From Strongylocentrotus droebachiensis (Eukaryota; Echinodermata; Echinoidea; Camarodonta; Strongylocentrotidae): DNA of 64,000 bases. A program made the translations under genes and the position numbers. Location: the NCBI GenBank assembly GCA_035222895.1, contig JAVYIG010000163.1, positions 1 through 64,000 on the forward strand, given 5' to 3'. Positions 25,101 to 35,599 of the stretch are shown here, in pieces. A model generated the notes under the pieces. The model was not told the DNA's origin. It saw only the letters and a list, made by a program, of their open reading frames with translations, and did no database searches. Numbering within the stretch: the stretch's first letter is position 1; every line of letters begins with the position of its first letter.

Positions 25101-27979
25101 GCATTCTGACAAAATATAATTATTCATAACAGGCGCATGCAATAATTTGAAATGAGGCACTTTTCAAAGATTTGTGCATCAAATTTGATTACATTATAAA
25201 AATGGCCTATTGATTTCACTTTCATTTTACCAAGATAAAGGACTTAAAGGTACTACGTCCCATTTGGAAAAAGGACATAGTATCTTTAACACCATATCTC
25301 CCCTGGTATAAATCAACCTATTCAAAAATTGGATCGATAGAAACGCATTTGACCTCTACAAACCATGAACTACTTTTGTGAAGCACAGAGGTCATGACTT
25401 GAGAAGTATGTAACAAACTACCCTTCCTGTAATGAACACCCCTTCCTGTAATAAACAAAATCCATCCCTCATCCCACATTCCAAATCAATAAGATTGTAG
25501 ATTACACCTCCACACCTGTCATTCATATTGTCAATTTCACTCCTATATTTCTAATTAAAATTCCAATGTTCAGATTGCTTGTTAATTTCCATCAATCATA
25601 GTATATTACAAGATTAAATTTCTCCAATATTACTATCAATCACTTTATTGCCAACGGTTTGTACTGTGCTTCAATATTTTCACAGCGTGGAACTTTAGGG
25701 AATGAGGAGTCATATTTTTTACCCCCTTGCATACACAATTTTTCTCGTATTATAGAATAGGATTTGTTTGTTTAGTCCCTCGGTGGTCAATTTTATGGTC
25801 GATACGTATAGTGTAGCATATTTGAATTGATATTAGTTTGTGGTAGTCCAAGTTTTAAGAACTGTCTCCTTTTTGTTTCTCAGGTTGTTGCCAGCAACTT
25901 GATGAAGGAGAATCTACCTAAGGGAAGGAAGAGTTTGACCTCATGGTTCTGGGGAAGCTCACCCAAGCCATCGACACCAAAGAAGGTATGATAAACCATC
26001 CAATCCAATCCAATCCAGAAATCAATAAAGTAAAGCGCCAATGTCTAGTTGCCTAATCAAAGGCGCTGATGAGACTGAAAAACTACCAAAAATGTAATGA
26101 CTAATTGTAAGCAGTCTTTAGTTGAGTTCTGAAAGTGGATAAACCATGAAGCTGGAATAACCCTTAGAGGGGCCCAGAGCATGAAAGTCACAATGACTCA
26201 TACATTCTGATAATTATGACATTAAGAGCTAAGGTACACCATATGACTCCTTGATGTTCATAATATCCTTGAAAATGACCTCAATACTCTGATCAACATT
26301 TAAAAAAAAAATAAAGGTACTATACAATTAACAATAAATCAGATGTTTTTTTTATATTTTGGGTGAAATTGGTGTTTTGTGCATATTAGGAATCACACAT
26401 CAATTTGTTTGTGGTTGGTTAATTGCAGAATATATCTGCTGAGTTTTCTGTATCCCCAGCTTTTAAATGATTCAGGCTATTTTATTCTAAATTTTAATGA
26501 TATATTTTGGTGTTTTTCTCTTATAGGAGCTTCCAGCAGGGTCGTATCAGGATGATCTCTTGATACAGCAAATTGATGATGAAAGGTAAATTTCAATTAT
26601 CATCATGTCCTGTGGAGTTATCATGAACACATTTAATACTAAGCCCAAGAGTACTTGGCAGGAATCTATGGAAAATACCAAAGTCTATTTACATCCTAAG
26701 ATAGAAAGTAACTCTTGTTGAGCACATCACTCGTAATTTTCCCATCTTTTAGGGATACCATGATAAGTTGGAATTATTCAACTAGTATATTTTGTTAAAT
26801 TTTGTGTTGATGTTGCACGAGCTTTTCAAAATGCCGACATGTATCCATTTCACTGGAACGCAAGGAGCTCTGGAAAAAATATGTTTTTATCAAGAGCATC
26901 ATGAAATACAGTTGACTGCAGAATATCTCTGTGTCACAAATTCCTTTGGAATGTCTTGCCTGATTTATGCCTCCATAATTATCAATATGTCAGTGTGATA
27001 TACATGCGTGTGTGAAAGATAAAATTTCAATAAATTTTCCCTCAAAAGACACTAAGCAGTCATGAGTGATGAAATGGAAACAAAATACTGTCCCTCCTGT
27101 AGTTAAAGATAAACTTGAGTTCTGGTAAAAAAAAAGAAAATGAATTCTCACAGAATCAAACGAAACTTACACTGAATGTTCAAGATTACAAATAAATGTC
27201 ATTTGCCAAACAATTTTGGTAGAAAATGTATACTGGCTGAGTAATGAGCATAGAAAGATAAGAAAATCAAGGTAAGTAGGCCTGACACCAATTGTGTAGT
27301 CCCATATACATCTTTCTATGTACAGTGCTTGTTACTTTACCAAGACTGGGCCAAATTTATTATGAGATTGATGACTCTAGAACCTTGCAGTACACACCAA
27401 TACTTACATGCTACATGATCAACCTTTTCTGATCCATTCCACACCTTTTCTTTCACAACGCAATCGCATGACCAGAACTCAACTTTATCTTTAAGAAAAA
27501 GTTGAAATTATTTAAATTTGTTCGCACCATGAACAACGTTCTAAGTGTGGGTTGTTTTAATTCTGATCTCAGGATGATGCGGAGAAAGAACTCAATGGAG
27601 TCTGGTCCGAACTCTGCAGATGAAATGGAGATGACCGGAGGAGAGAAGTCACAAAGGATGAGAAGAGGGACGGAGAGGTATAAGAAAGCAATCAGACTCT
27701 CATCTGAACAACTGGTAAGTTTATTCGCAGAACCCTTTCTCGCCAACTACTTTGATTCTACTCCAGGTATTATAATTTATACTCCTGTGGTATTTCGACT
27801 ACTCTTTTAATGCCAGTTCTGCACCCTACTTGTCTTTCTAATACCCCTTTTACTGGTACGTGTATACTTCCTCGGTTGACATTTTGAGTGAAAGAGAAGA
27901 AAAGAGAGAGAGAGAGTAGACAAGAAAGAAAGAAATGAGAGAATGATAAGGATGAACGTGTAAGGAACAGACAGAAACC

Positions 27980-28022
<43 letters not shown>

Positions 28023-31000
28023 ATGTAAAGAAAGAGGACAAGTTAAGAAATAAAATAACTTAAGAAAGAAAGATAGACAAGAAGAAATAAATATATTTAA
28101 AAGAAGAAGAGAGAATGGAAGAAATAAAAAGGAATAAAATGGGGGAGAAGGATGATTGTATGACAGGAATGAGAACACAAGTACACCAAAAAAAGAAGGA
28201 AGATAAAAGGTTAATACAAAGTGTCATTTGATGCATATTGCTCATAACATCTCTTGTTTCCTGTAGGCTAAATTGAACCTCCAGCCCGGACCGAATGAGA
28301 TCCGCTATTCAGTGACGACCCGTTACCAGGGTACAAGTGTGTGTGAATGTACCATCTACTACTGGAACTACAACACTAAGATCATCATCTCAGACATCGA
28401 CGGTACCATCACCAAGTAAGCTCGTCTAAAGTTTGAATTGACTTTCTAACAATACCAAAGGAGCAAAACTCCAACAGCAAGTTATTAAAATAGTATCCAC
28501 TGTCATACATTTTGGGGCTGAAATTTCAGAGAGCTTTGCATTGATCAACATTGTTATCAAGGCAGTAGAGTTAAGATTATGAAAAATTTACCAGCATATA
28601 TGTAACTGATTTGATTAAGCTACAAGATATATATGCATGTATTAACATTATCATTTACATTAAGTGGTAGACATGAACTTTTATGTTACTTTGTTATTTT
28701 AAGAAAAGTCTTCAATCTTTGAATAATGGAATGATTAATTAAAAGGTCATGACCATTGTTACTTTCAGAAGGCGTCTACTCTTGGAATCATATGAAAGTG
28801 AAAATTGAAATGCACTAAAACTAAAGATGATATTTTGTGGAACTGATTAATGCATATCAATAAAGTAACTTCAATGCTTATCAGTAAAAATATTTTTTTT
28901 TTGTTTCCTTTCAGATCGGACGTCTTCGGTCAGATCCTGCCGATGGTCGGCAAAGACTGGACGCACATAGGCGTGGCACAGCTCTACTCTAACATCAAGC
29001 TCAACGGCTACAACTTCCTCTACCTGTCATCCAGGGCCATCGGTCAAGCCAGACTGACCAAGGGCTACCTCAACAGTATTCAGCAGGACAAGGCTTCCTT
29101 ACCAGACGGCCCTCTGCTTCTCAACCCCAGCTCTCTCTTCCAAGCATTCCATAGGTAAGCATTTGGTTGCCTGGCAGAAAGACCCTGGTGACAGATCGTG
29201 GTCCTGAAAATCCAAATTTTATCACTTTTCAATGATTTTTTCCCTTCTTTTTCTAGTGGTGATTTGGGGATGAATTAAATCATGGGACCCAATGGATAGA
29301 ACGGAAATGTGCCATTCATACTGCAAAATTTAGATTTTTTTCTCCAATAATTGTTAATACTAAAAAAAAGATACAATCTCACTTTGAGCTCTTCAAACTG
29401 ACATTTAAAGCCTGTCTGCTCTAGTTTGGCCAGGAGGGATTAGACCTCCCTGCATGGTCACTGACAGGTGGTTATGTCATCAAATCAGCTCTCAAATAAC
29501 ATAAGAAAAAGGGGTTCATGGGGGACCAACGGGCACCGCTTAGGCATTGTTTGCTATGTAGAGGGTGCAAGAAACTATCAGTAGTGCAGTGGGGCTTTAG
29601 GTCTAATCACCCTCTGTTCTTATATCTTATATTCCAGTAGTATCATCATCATCATACCCTCTGATAAAGTTAACACAACATGTTGTCATAGAGAGTATCC
29701 ATACCTGTTCATAATACGCTTGTTGAATTGCACGCTCTAAATCGTGACTGAACTCTCTCCATCTTGTTTACACAGTGAGGTGATTATCAGAAAGCCAGAG
29801 GAATTCAAGATCAAATGTCTGAAGGATATTGAGTCTCTCTTCCCAGCCAACAACAAGCCATTCTATGCAGGCTATGGCAACAGAATCAATGTGAGTTTGG
29901 TGATGCAATATGTCTGATTTTATTATTTTTTTTTCATTAGAAATTGTGAATAGTGACCAGGGGGGTGTTTCTCTAAGATCCTAAGTTGGACTTAACATTT
30001 ATGGAAAGCCGTTAGCATCTATGAAAATATTTTGTAAAAGTTATTTTAAAGGGCATAAAATGTTGATTCAATTCATTCATATTTTATATTATCGAGGAGA
30101 TTTCATGTTCTTGATGTGGACTTTATAAAAGTCTAAAATACTTGAATTTTCGCTTTTTAATATATTTTATTTTAAGGCTACAAATGTCTCTCCATAATTA
30201 TTAAGTCCCACTTAGAGATAGGTTCAACTGAGGATCTTTGTGAAACACCCCCCAGGACCTGTAGCATTCATATAAATATGAAATAGTTATATGGCAAATC
30301 CATACCTGTGACAGTTTTGATGTGTATGGGGAAATAGCTCATACATTTTCAGATGTCCACTTGCAAACTGAAGTTAATTCAAATCCAAGGAAGGTGTCTT
30401 TATTCGTGTCAAGTAGTTGACAGAAGTCAGTCGACATTAATAGTTCTTTTTTATTTCATTTTTTTTATTAACTTTTATTTCCTTCTCAACAGTACAATAT
30501 GAAAAAATGATTTCAACATGGAGTATACAGTAAATAATTCAGATAACAGAAAAGCATAGCTTGAGTTGGGAACGCCCATAATAAATTAAAACAGTTACTG
30601 AGAGAACATATTCTTTTAAACTTTTCTTCACTATGTTCTTGCAGGTGTCACTGTTTACTTATCTATTTGACTACAATTAATATGCTTGCACAGAATTTTC
30701 CAAATTCAGCCTTCAGGTTACAAAATAATAATTACTACTAAATTTACTTTATATTGTTTGTGTACACAGGACACTTTGGCAAAATGATCATTCCAATCAT
30801 TGCATTTCTATGTTTACTCTTGATTGAAGTTTGTTTATTATTTTTGTTGTTTTTTGTTTACAGGATACATGGGCGTACCGAGCTGTAGGCATCCCGGTCT
30901 CACGTATCTTCACCATCAATCCTCAGGGAAAGATCACCCATGAAATGACCAAGTCATTCCAATCATCGTAAGTACTAGTATCCAGAAAAAAGAATTGTCC

Positions 31001-31575
31001 AGCTTTTGATTAATGAAGAAAGTGTTATAAATATGATGCCTACTACTGTAGATATATGTGTATGTTAAAGAAAAACAAACAGATAAAAAAAATGCAAATA
31101 TTGGAAAGAAAGAATGAATACAAAGATTACATGATGTATTATCAGTATGTTACATTTATGAAATTCATCAGGACCAAAAAAAAAAGTCTTAATCAAATTT
31201 CTTAAAGTTTCAGTTTGCCCACCCAGCCGCACCTCGGGTTGATAGCAGCGAATGCAAATTTCCCCTTGAGCATATCAAAACAGCCAGTCCTCTCATAGCA
31301 GTGGATATCTCTATACTATAACATTACAGTATGTTGCAACAATAGATATGCAATACTTCCCAGCACTGTTTCAAAACCTTCAACAAAGAATTCCATTGAA
31401 CTATTCCATCTCCAGGTACCCCAGGATGAAGGACTTGGCAGACCATGTGTTTCCTCCTCTCCACCGACAGACCAGAATGGCCTTTGACGCCCCCGCTGAA
31501 TACAGCGGCTTCACCTACTGGCGTAGCCCCCTGCCCAACCTTGCGCCAGATGATGACCTTCTCTCACCACCCTGA
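14586..31575 (+). CDS. LPIN: Lipin, phosphatidate phosphatase (complete coding sequence, 16 coding exons)
   Basis: Lipins are Mg2+-dependent phosphatidate phosphatases of the cytosol/ER surface that make diacylglycerol for triacylglycerol and phospholipid synthesis; animal lipins also act as nuclear co-regulators. Coding exons: 14659-14838, 16353-16445, 17369-18168, 18956-19088, 21758-21978, 22839-23045, 23744-23814, 24446-24606, 25884-25985, 26527-26585, 27573-27714, 28267-28415, 28915-29154, 29776-29890, 30864-30967, 31416-31575. All introns are GT/AG and all phases agree, giving 978 codons plus stop (vertebrate lipins are about 890). The ATG at 14659 starts the conserved [10 protein letters not shown], and a pyrimidine-rich acceptor at 14585 starts the exon with 5'UTR. 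Visible in order: N-LIP (1-91 and on), basic patch KRRRRR (252-257), WNWGELPE (395-402), LSLCGGL, catalytic DIDGT (766-770), GNRIND (887-892). Any upstream non-coding exon was not found. Confidence 0.96.
14659..16445 (+). CDS. LPIN: Lipin exons 1-2: N-LIP domain
   Basis: Exons 14659-14838 (60 codons) and 16353-16445 (31 codons), both phase 0. The peptide runs from [15 protein letters not shown] through [16 protein letters not shown] and [16 protein letters not shown] to [20 protein letters not shown]. This is the family-defining N-terminal lipin domain, which packs with the C-terminal domain in the active enzyme. The intron of about 1.5 kb between them contains poly-C/poly-A at 15480-15500 and no other feature I recognise. 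Confidence 0.96.
17369..18168 (+). CDS. LPIN: Lipin exon 3: long serine-rich linker with basic nuclear-localisation-type patch
   Basis: An 800-bp exon (residues 92-358) coding for low-complexity Ser/Glu/Lys sequence with the basic cluster [16 protein letters not shown] near residues 248-263. Family members carry a polybasic NLS/membrane-binding patch at the matching place. It is followed by an acidic stretch ([15 protein letters not shown]) and by FSDGDYTPI, which resembles conserved lipin text. The sequence stays open upstream into the intron, but the acceptor 'ttattctgcag' at 17368 sets the exon start. The donor is followed within 10 bases by a MITE (separate entry). Confidence 0.93.
18176..18371 (+). 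mobile_element. TTAA-flanked ~195-bp MITE, copy 1 (at lipin exon 3 donor)
   Basis: It starts TTAAAGCC and ends GGCCTTTAA, a short inverted terminus within TTAA. Internal landmarks: 'gctacttgctccctctatat', 'ttggtcccccatgatcc', 'tgattgagagct', 'cacctgtca'. Other copies: 29405-29600 (opposite strand), 50212-50406 (this orientation), 55942-56113 (opposite strand). TTAA at both ends fits piggyBac-type target preference; no transposase is present. The copy begins 7 bases after the lipin exon 3 GT. Confidence 0.85.
18631..18854 (+). repeat. 112-bp tandem duplication in a lipin intron
   Basis: Two adjacent copies start 'ttatgagcactgatacc' (18631 and 18743) and end 'gggtaaaatcaacta'. They differ by one base that I can see (cagCgt versus cagTgt), so the event is young. 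Confidence 0.9.
18956..23045 (+). CDS. LPIN: Lipin exons 4-6: WNWGELP region and serine-rich middle
   Basis: Exons 18956-19088, 21758-21978 and 22839-23045. The first ends in [10 protein letters not shown] (residues 393-402), a strongly conserved lipin signature. The second holds a Ser-rich stretch followed by [11 protein letters not shown] and EVYALYFPE. The third is rich in Ser/His ([18 protein letters not shown]) and reads in phase at both ends. The donor of exon 4 is followed 11 bases later by a (CT)n tract; the intron of about 2.7 kb after it contains the 'acctgtctataaagac' repeat at 21480-21680. Confidence 0.94.
22030..22240 (+). repeat. Intronic repeat, inverted partner of 27290-27490
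   Basis: 'gttgtgttctggtcatac', 'tattggtgtgtactgcaagg' and 'cccagtcttggtaaagtaac' appear here forward. They reappear as reverse complements at about 27290-27490 ('gttactttaccaagactggg', 'ccttgcagtacacaccaata', 'atgaccagaactcaac'). Both copies lie in lipin introns, on either side of exons 6-10. Confidence 0.85.
23036..23276 (+). repeat. ~120-bp tandem duplication that includes the exon 6 donor
   Basis: Copy 1 begins inside the last codons of exon 6 ('ttgatacacagtaagttcagc'), and copy 2 begins at 23156 ('ttgatacacagtaacttcagc'). Both run to 'ggcttattagacata'. The true donor GTAAGT has become GTAACT in the downstream copy. Using the second site would read TAA straight after the duplicated codons. 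Confidence 0.88.
23744..27714 (+). CDS. LPIN: Lipin exons 7-11: conserved mid-region leading into the catalytic half
   Basis: Exons 23744-23814 (with LSLCGGL), 24446-24606 ([29 protein letters not shown]), 25884-25985 ([12 protein letters not shown]), 26527-26585 and 27573-27714 ([14 protein letters not shown]). The two best-conserved blocks, LSLCGGL and RYKK(A/T)LRL.S.QL-type text, match the lipin family and precede the phosphatase domain. All exon joins are in phase. Exon 24446-24606 is enclosed by two SINEs. Confidence 0.94.
24250..24400 (-). repeat. tRNA-derived SINE, copy 2 (45 bp before a lipin exon)
   Basis: It matches 9590-9740 ('gatgccttaccaaa', 'ggcactagcgcatcgacttgg', 'cccggg'), with the same minus-strand A/B-box order but a mutated B box ('gtttcgtacccggg'). 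It ends about 45 bases before the exon starting at 24446. Confidence 0.7.
24618..24905 (-). repeat. tRNA-derived SINE, second type, antisense in a lipin intron
   Basis: On the minus strand it begins GTGGTCGAGTGG (A-box-like), then the B box GGTCCGAGTCCCGC, a body with 'caaatgtag', 'gggtacc' and 'tatacaagaac', and an (ATT)n tail at 24618-24642. The head resembles a Ser/Leu-type tRNA. The tail starts about 12 bases after the exon donor at 24607. A related sense-strand element lies at about 49605-49905. Confidence 0.75.
25000..25220. repeat. Dispersed repeat shared with 59325-59510
   Basis: 'tttgtcctacct', 'aacaactaatt', 'ttgcaac/ataacaggcg', 'gaggcacttttcaaaga' and 'ttgattacat' occur in the same order here and at about 59325-59510 (and in its duplicate near 61715-61900). 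It is an uncharacterised interspersed repeat. Confidence 0.6.
26001..26095 (+). repeat. Short repeat 'agcgccaatgtctagttgcc'
   Basis: 'aatccaatccaatccag', 'taaagcgccaatgtctagttgcctaatcaaaggcgctgatgag'-type text here recurs at about 48325-48405. It is probably a truncated SINE tail related to the 'tatatagcgc' group. Confidence 0.6.
27290..27490 (-). repeat. Intronic repeat, inverted partner of 22030-22240
   Basis: Reverse-complement copy of the repeat described at 22030-22240. It lies 80 bases before lipin exon 11 (27573). The pair could base-pair in the pre-mRNA. Confidence 0.85.
27890..28140 (+). repeat. Purine-rich tract with (AG)n microsatellite
   Basis: (AG)n at 27985-28017, with GAAAGAAAG and AAGAAGAAG runs around it, in the intron before the catalytic exon. 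Hydrophobic 'proteins' on the other strand are composition artefacts. Confidence 0.85.
28267..31575 (+). CDS. LPIN: Lipin exons 12-16: C-LIP / HAD phosphatase domain
   Basis: Exons 28267-28415, 28915-29154, 29776-29890, 30864-30967 and 31416-31575 (stop TGA ends at 31575). The HAD motif I DIDGT (residues 766-770) supplies the catalytic aspartates, and GNRIND (887-892) resembles the distal HAD acidic motif. [35 protein letters not shown] and [15 protein letters not shown] text matches vertebrate lipins. At the position of the vertebrate coactivator motif LxxIL the sequence is SDVFGQILP, so the first leucine is phenylalanine (777). The catalytic residues look intact. Confidence 0.96.
29405..29600 (-). 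mobile_element. TTAA-flanked ~195-bp MITE, copy 2
   Basis: Same family as 18176-18371, in reverse orientation: TTAAAGCC...GGGCTTTAG, with 'gcatggtcactgacaggtgg' and 'catgggggaccaa' inside. It sits in the intron between the exons ending at 29154 and starting at 29776. The right TTAA has changed to TTAG. Confidence 0.85.
29955..30255. repeat. Hairpin MITE, 'gtttc(a)caaag' family
   Basis: Left end 'ggggggtgtttctctaagatcctaag' pairs with right end 'aggatctttgtgaaacacccccc', and 'ttggacttaa' pairs with the 'ttaagtcccac' region. The same terminal words are used at about 39648-39909 and 48698-48948 in the other gene. Confidence 0.75.
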
Positions 31576-34500
31576 AGCAATTACCTGCAACCTGGTACCC
31601 CTCCAGAGATGGCTACAAAGTGTAGCTAAACCTGGTATAGAAAGACTGCTCAGAGTACAACAAAAAACCAGCTGCCTCTGTTTGTAATGGCCTGTTGAGA
31701 GGTTACAGACAGCTATCAATAAGATATGATTATATACATGTACATCTGGGATGGACCTTTTAACGTCACAATCAGGAAGACTCATAGTGGCAGTTACGAA
31801 CTACGGACCCTCGTATTTGATTAGCAAGTGAAGACAGTGAGTTGGCCACTAGACGAACACACATCTCTCTAAAGTCTATATGAACAGGGACAAAAAATGA
31901 CGGTCGAGGTAGACAGGTCGTCTTTATATACAGGCGGGTAAACTGGAGTACTACTGTGACAGGTATCCATGTGCAGCTCCGTAACGGATGGACTGTCTAA
32001 AGAGGGTTTTTCAAGCCATCTATAAAACACCTAGACAAGTGTTAAAGCATAGTGTAAAAGTTATATCGATATGTTCATCTCTGTGAGACAAGTTGTTACA
32101 ACTCATGTTGAATTCTTTCAGGAACAGAAAATGGTGAGACGCAAAACAGGATTAAAGAAGACATTGTATGTTAACATCCAGAAGCGCATCGATTCCTCAA
32201 AATGATGCAAGACAATGCCCCTTATGCTGGCTCTGAACAGATGTTATGAATACTGCTTTAGTTCTTTCAGATGATAAAGGGAAGCCTTTGCGTGTAAAGC
32301 TGTGAAACGATATGACTCCACACTGCTGCGTATTTACCCTGCTGCATCTGTCTGACAGACATTGCCTACTGCATGTCTTTGAAGGAGCCATTCATGTATT
32401 CAAAATGTGTGGATGTTTCTTCTTCAACCGTGGATCGTCCCATTGGTGTGTACGCCGTAGGTCTCTTCGGTGCAAGTACAGATGTTGTTGCCAAATGTTG
32501 TTAATGTCTCAGGAAAACATTTTATTGTCTGTTGTCTGTCTGAAGAACGATTGCAATTTACAAATTTATGCAGGAAGTGGAATTTGCTTGTAAGTTGTTT
32601 TTAATTGATGTAATGTTGAAATCAAACATGCAATTGGAACTTGTTCCTAATAGGCAAGACATCTCATAGGCTTGAATTACAGCAGTATATCATTAAAGGC
32701 AGCTGTTCAATACAGAGGGTTATGCGTACCAGTATTTGTAATATTAGACTTGACAAAACATTTGAGTTGCTCATTGCAGTATTACATTGGAAGCAAGTGG
32801 CTTCCAGCAAGACTTTTTGTATATGTTAATGTGCTGCCTATAGATTAATTAAATCTATACATGTATGTACATTTATACATATGAATTGTACATGAGCTGC
32901 ATTTATGTTGGCCATCTATTCATCTCCACAAATGTAGGCAAACTTTGTCAGCTTCTTAGCTGTGTATTCTGCATATTTATTGTAGGCTACTTAACATTTC
33001 TTCAGTTTACCTCGTTCGATTACAACTGCCCATCTATAGCTCAATATATGCACATGTACAAGTATGTGCTGTTTGATTTTACAGTAGATTGTGTAGGTTG
33101 GGGGAAGGTATCATTAATATGGTAGCCTAGTATCGGGAAGGAAAAGATGCTGCTTCATGTTCATGTCTTGACATCCTTTCATCTTCCAGTCATCCAACTT
33201 ACCATTTTTTAAAACTTGAGCAAAGTTGCTGCTTGAAAATGCTGCTATGCCATGCAAGAGATATGCACAGAGAGTACAATATAGTACATTTTTTGATAAT
33301 TTGATGCAAGCTGTGAGAAGCGCTTCTTCCAGGGAAGTACAGTTGATCAATAATAGTTGGAATAATTACTCCATCTTTGTTCTTCCTCATTTGTTTTAGT
33401 CAGAAGAGTAGATAAAGGATTTGTCAAATTACAGAAGTTCGATGCTGAGTTTGAATGATGGATTTTCATTGTTCATTTGTAAATCAAGCATGACAAGATG
33501 GGAGTTTTATTTGTGTTGGAGGAGAGCACGGAAGTGAAGAAATTTTTGTGCTTGATTTTGTTGTTTTGTTGTAAAATGTGTGTGGAACATAACAGTCTAT
33601 AAGTTTGAGATAGTTATCATGGATTAGCTTTATAAGAGAAGAAAGTACTATTCGCCTTTTAGTTATTGCCGTTCCATATTTTACTATCACTATTTTGCGT
33701 GTGTCAGAGTTTTCTATCAAGAACTAGAAAATCATATAAGAACCAATTTATTTTGCTTGCTTTGAATGACAGGCATTTACATTAGGAAGGATTCATTTAC
33801 CTTTTCCCTCACTTTGCAAAGATTCCTTGTACATTCATCTAGCATACTTCTGGTTTTATAGTTTATTTTGATAGATTATGGTTGTGCTTTCTATTATGTT
33901 TTTGTTTTGGACATCATTACTTTCACAAAGTGTGTTTCTGCATATGTTTTTTGTAATGAATATTTTTATTATGTGCAAATTATTTTTTGAGCTTCCACAA
34001 TATCTTTTATTAGATTTTATCATGGATATTTGCCATTCTATAATTTGCAATATCGTCTTTTTATTTTTAGCAAATATAAATATATAGTGGTTTTGATGAG
34101 AGCTAAAACCATTTTCACCATTTTTCACTCTCCATCATACCCGAATATATCTTAGAGAGTGCAGAAAACATATTCTATCAGATGTTTATTGAACTGGTAC
34201 CAAGTACCGCAAAGACAATGGTTTGAATTTAAAACAATGTATGTTTTTCAAGTTACAGGAATCACATGCAATTCTCATGTTGAAAATCAGTATTCTTAAA
34301 TATGTTTTTTTCTTTCTATTTTTACTGTCAAGTATCTGTATAGTATCAATGTATTAGTGACTTCTTTTCAGTTCTCACTGTATATATTCTGCTACCTTTG
34401 ATGTGAGAAAAGACAAGGGAATGTTTTGTTCACCAGCAAAGAGAAGTAAGATATTGGCGAATCAATATTTGATGATTTAACAAGTATTATGTCAGATTTC

Positions 34501-35355
34501 TGAGAGAAGGGCATGGTGGCCGACGTAGAAAATTCCAACGTAGAAAAAAAGCGAAAGCAACTTTGTTGACAGCAATGGTGGTCAAACTCTACTTCCCTGA
34601 TGCTTGTTTCTCTGGGGTGGATCTTTTTAAAGGCACAATTAAGTAAAAGTGTCCATTATTATTTATGTATGTGTGGCTTGTTCTAAGAAGATAGCCTCAT
34701 ATATGCTGCAATGATTTTGACTTGAGTAAGGTTTGGAATAACTTGTAAAGGCTATAAACTGCTTATAAGATAAGGTCGCTCTTAGAGTTGAGGCAATTCT
34801 TTCCATGACTTTTTGCAAAAATCTCTTATAGAGTTTGATCATGGAGGCAGTCCTGTGGACCTGATTTTGGCTTTCAAATTTTAAGGTTATAGATTCTAAG
34901 CATCTTTCATGCAGATAAAGGTACGACTGTCTTGTCGTTGGTTTAAAAAAACAGGCCCAAGGTGATTGGTGGCCTTTGTGTAGTCGTCTTTGCTTTCATT
35001 GTAAAGAAAACTATGAATTTATGTGATGTCATCCCTCCCCAATTATATGTATATATGTGCAATTTGATTGTATAATTATGTTTCTGATGTTGGAAAGTCC
35101 AAGAAAAATAGTGTTTATTTTGCTCTGCTGGTACTACAGCATTGTCCAGTTGTGTAATTTACTATTTTATACAAATTTATGTGTACTGTATATGCTTTTG
35201 TTATTGTTAACATTTTTTATGAATCTGTATGATAGATGTATGGTGATCGGATAAAAGAGTTCATTGATTGGGACTGAGAAAAGATGATGATGAGAAGATG
35301 AAATCTTTGTACAAAATGATATTTTTTGTAATGAATAAAAGAAAATCAATATTGA
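31576..35355 (+). other. Probable lipin 3'UTR
   Basis: No further coding exons follow the stop at 31575, and no splice-compatible conserved ORF appears. The first convincing polyadenylation signal in a suitable setting is AATAAA at 35334-35339. It follows 'aaatctttgtacaaaatgat' and has T-rich sequence after it, suggesting an end near 35.35 kb and a UTR of about 3.8 kb. The region is AT-rich and includes a degraded 'acaggtcgtctttatatacagg' repeat near 31910. Earlier poly(A) sites cannot be excluded. Confidence 0.45.
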
Positions 35356-35590
35356 AGACTATTGTTTAGTTGTATTTGATTAGTAGTCAACCTGTTACGA
35401 CTGTTGTGTGGGGAATGAGGAATTGTTATGGTTTGATGAGACTTTGACTCTGTATGAAAGGTTGTATTGTGATCGGATAAGAGCGTTAATAGAGTGGGAC
35501 TGAGAAAAGATGATGAGAAGATGAAATCTTTGTAAAGAAGAGATATTTTTTGTAATGAATTAAAACAAGTCAATATTGAGACGATAGTTA
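35225..35590 (+). repeat. Tandem duplication of the putative lipin 3' end (~230-bp spacing)
   Basis: 'ggtgatcggataaaagag', 'gggactgagaaaagatga', 'gagaagatgaaatctttgta' and 'atattttttgtaatgaat' at about 35240-35340 recur at about 35470-35560. In the second copy the AATAAA has become AATTAAA. Confidence 0.85.
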
Positions 35591-35599
35591 TGTTGTATT

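Noticed and set aside
27807-28245. Hydrophobic minus-strand ORFs rich in Ser/Leu/Phe
   Set aside because: They are the complement of AG-rich microsatellite sequence in a lipin intron.
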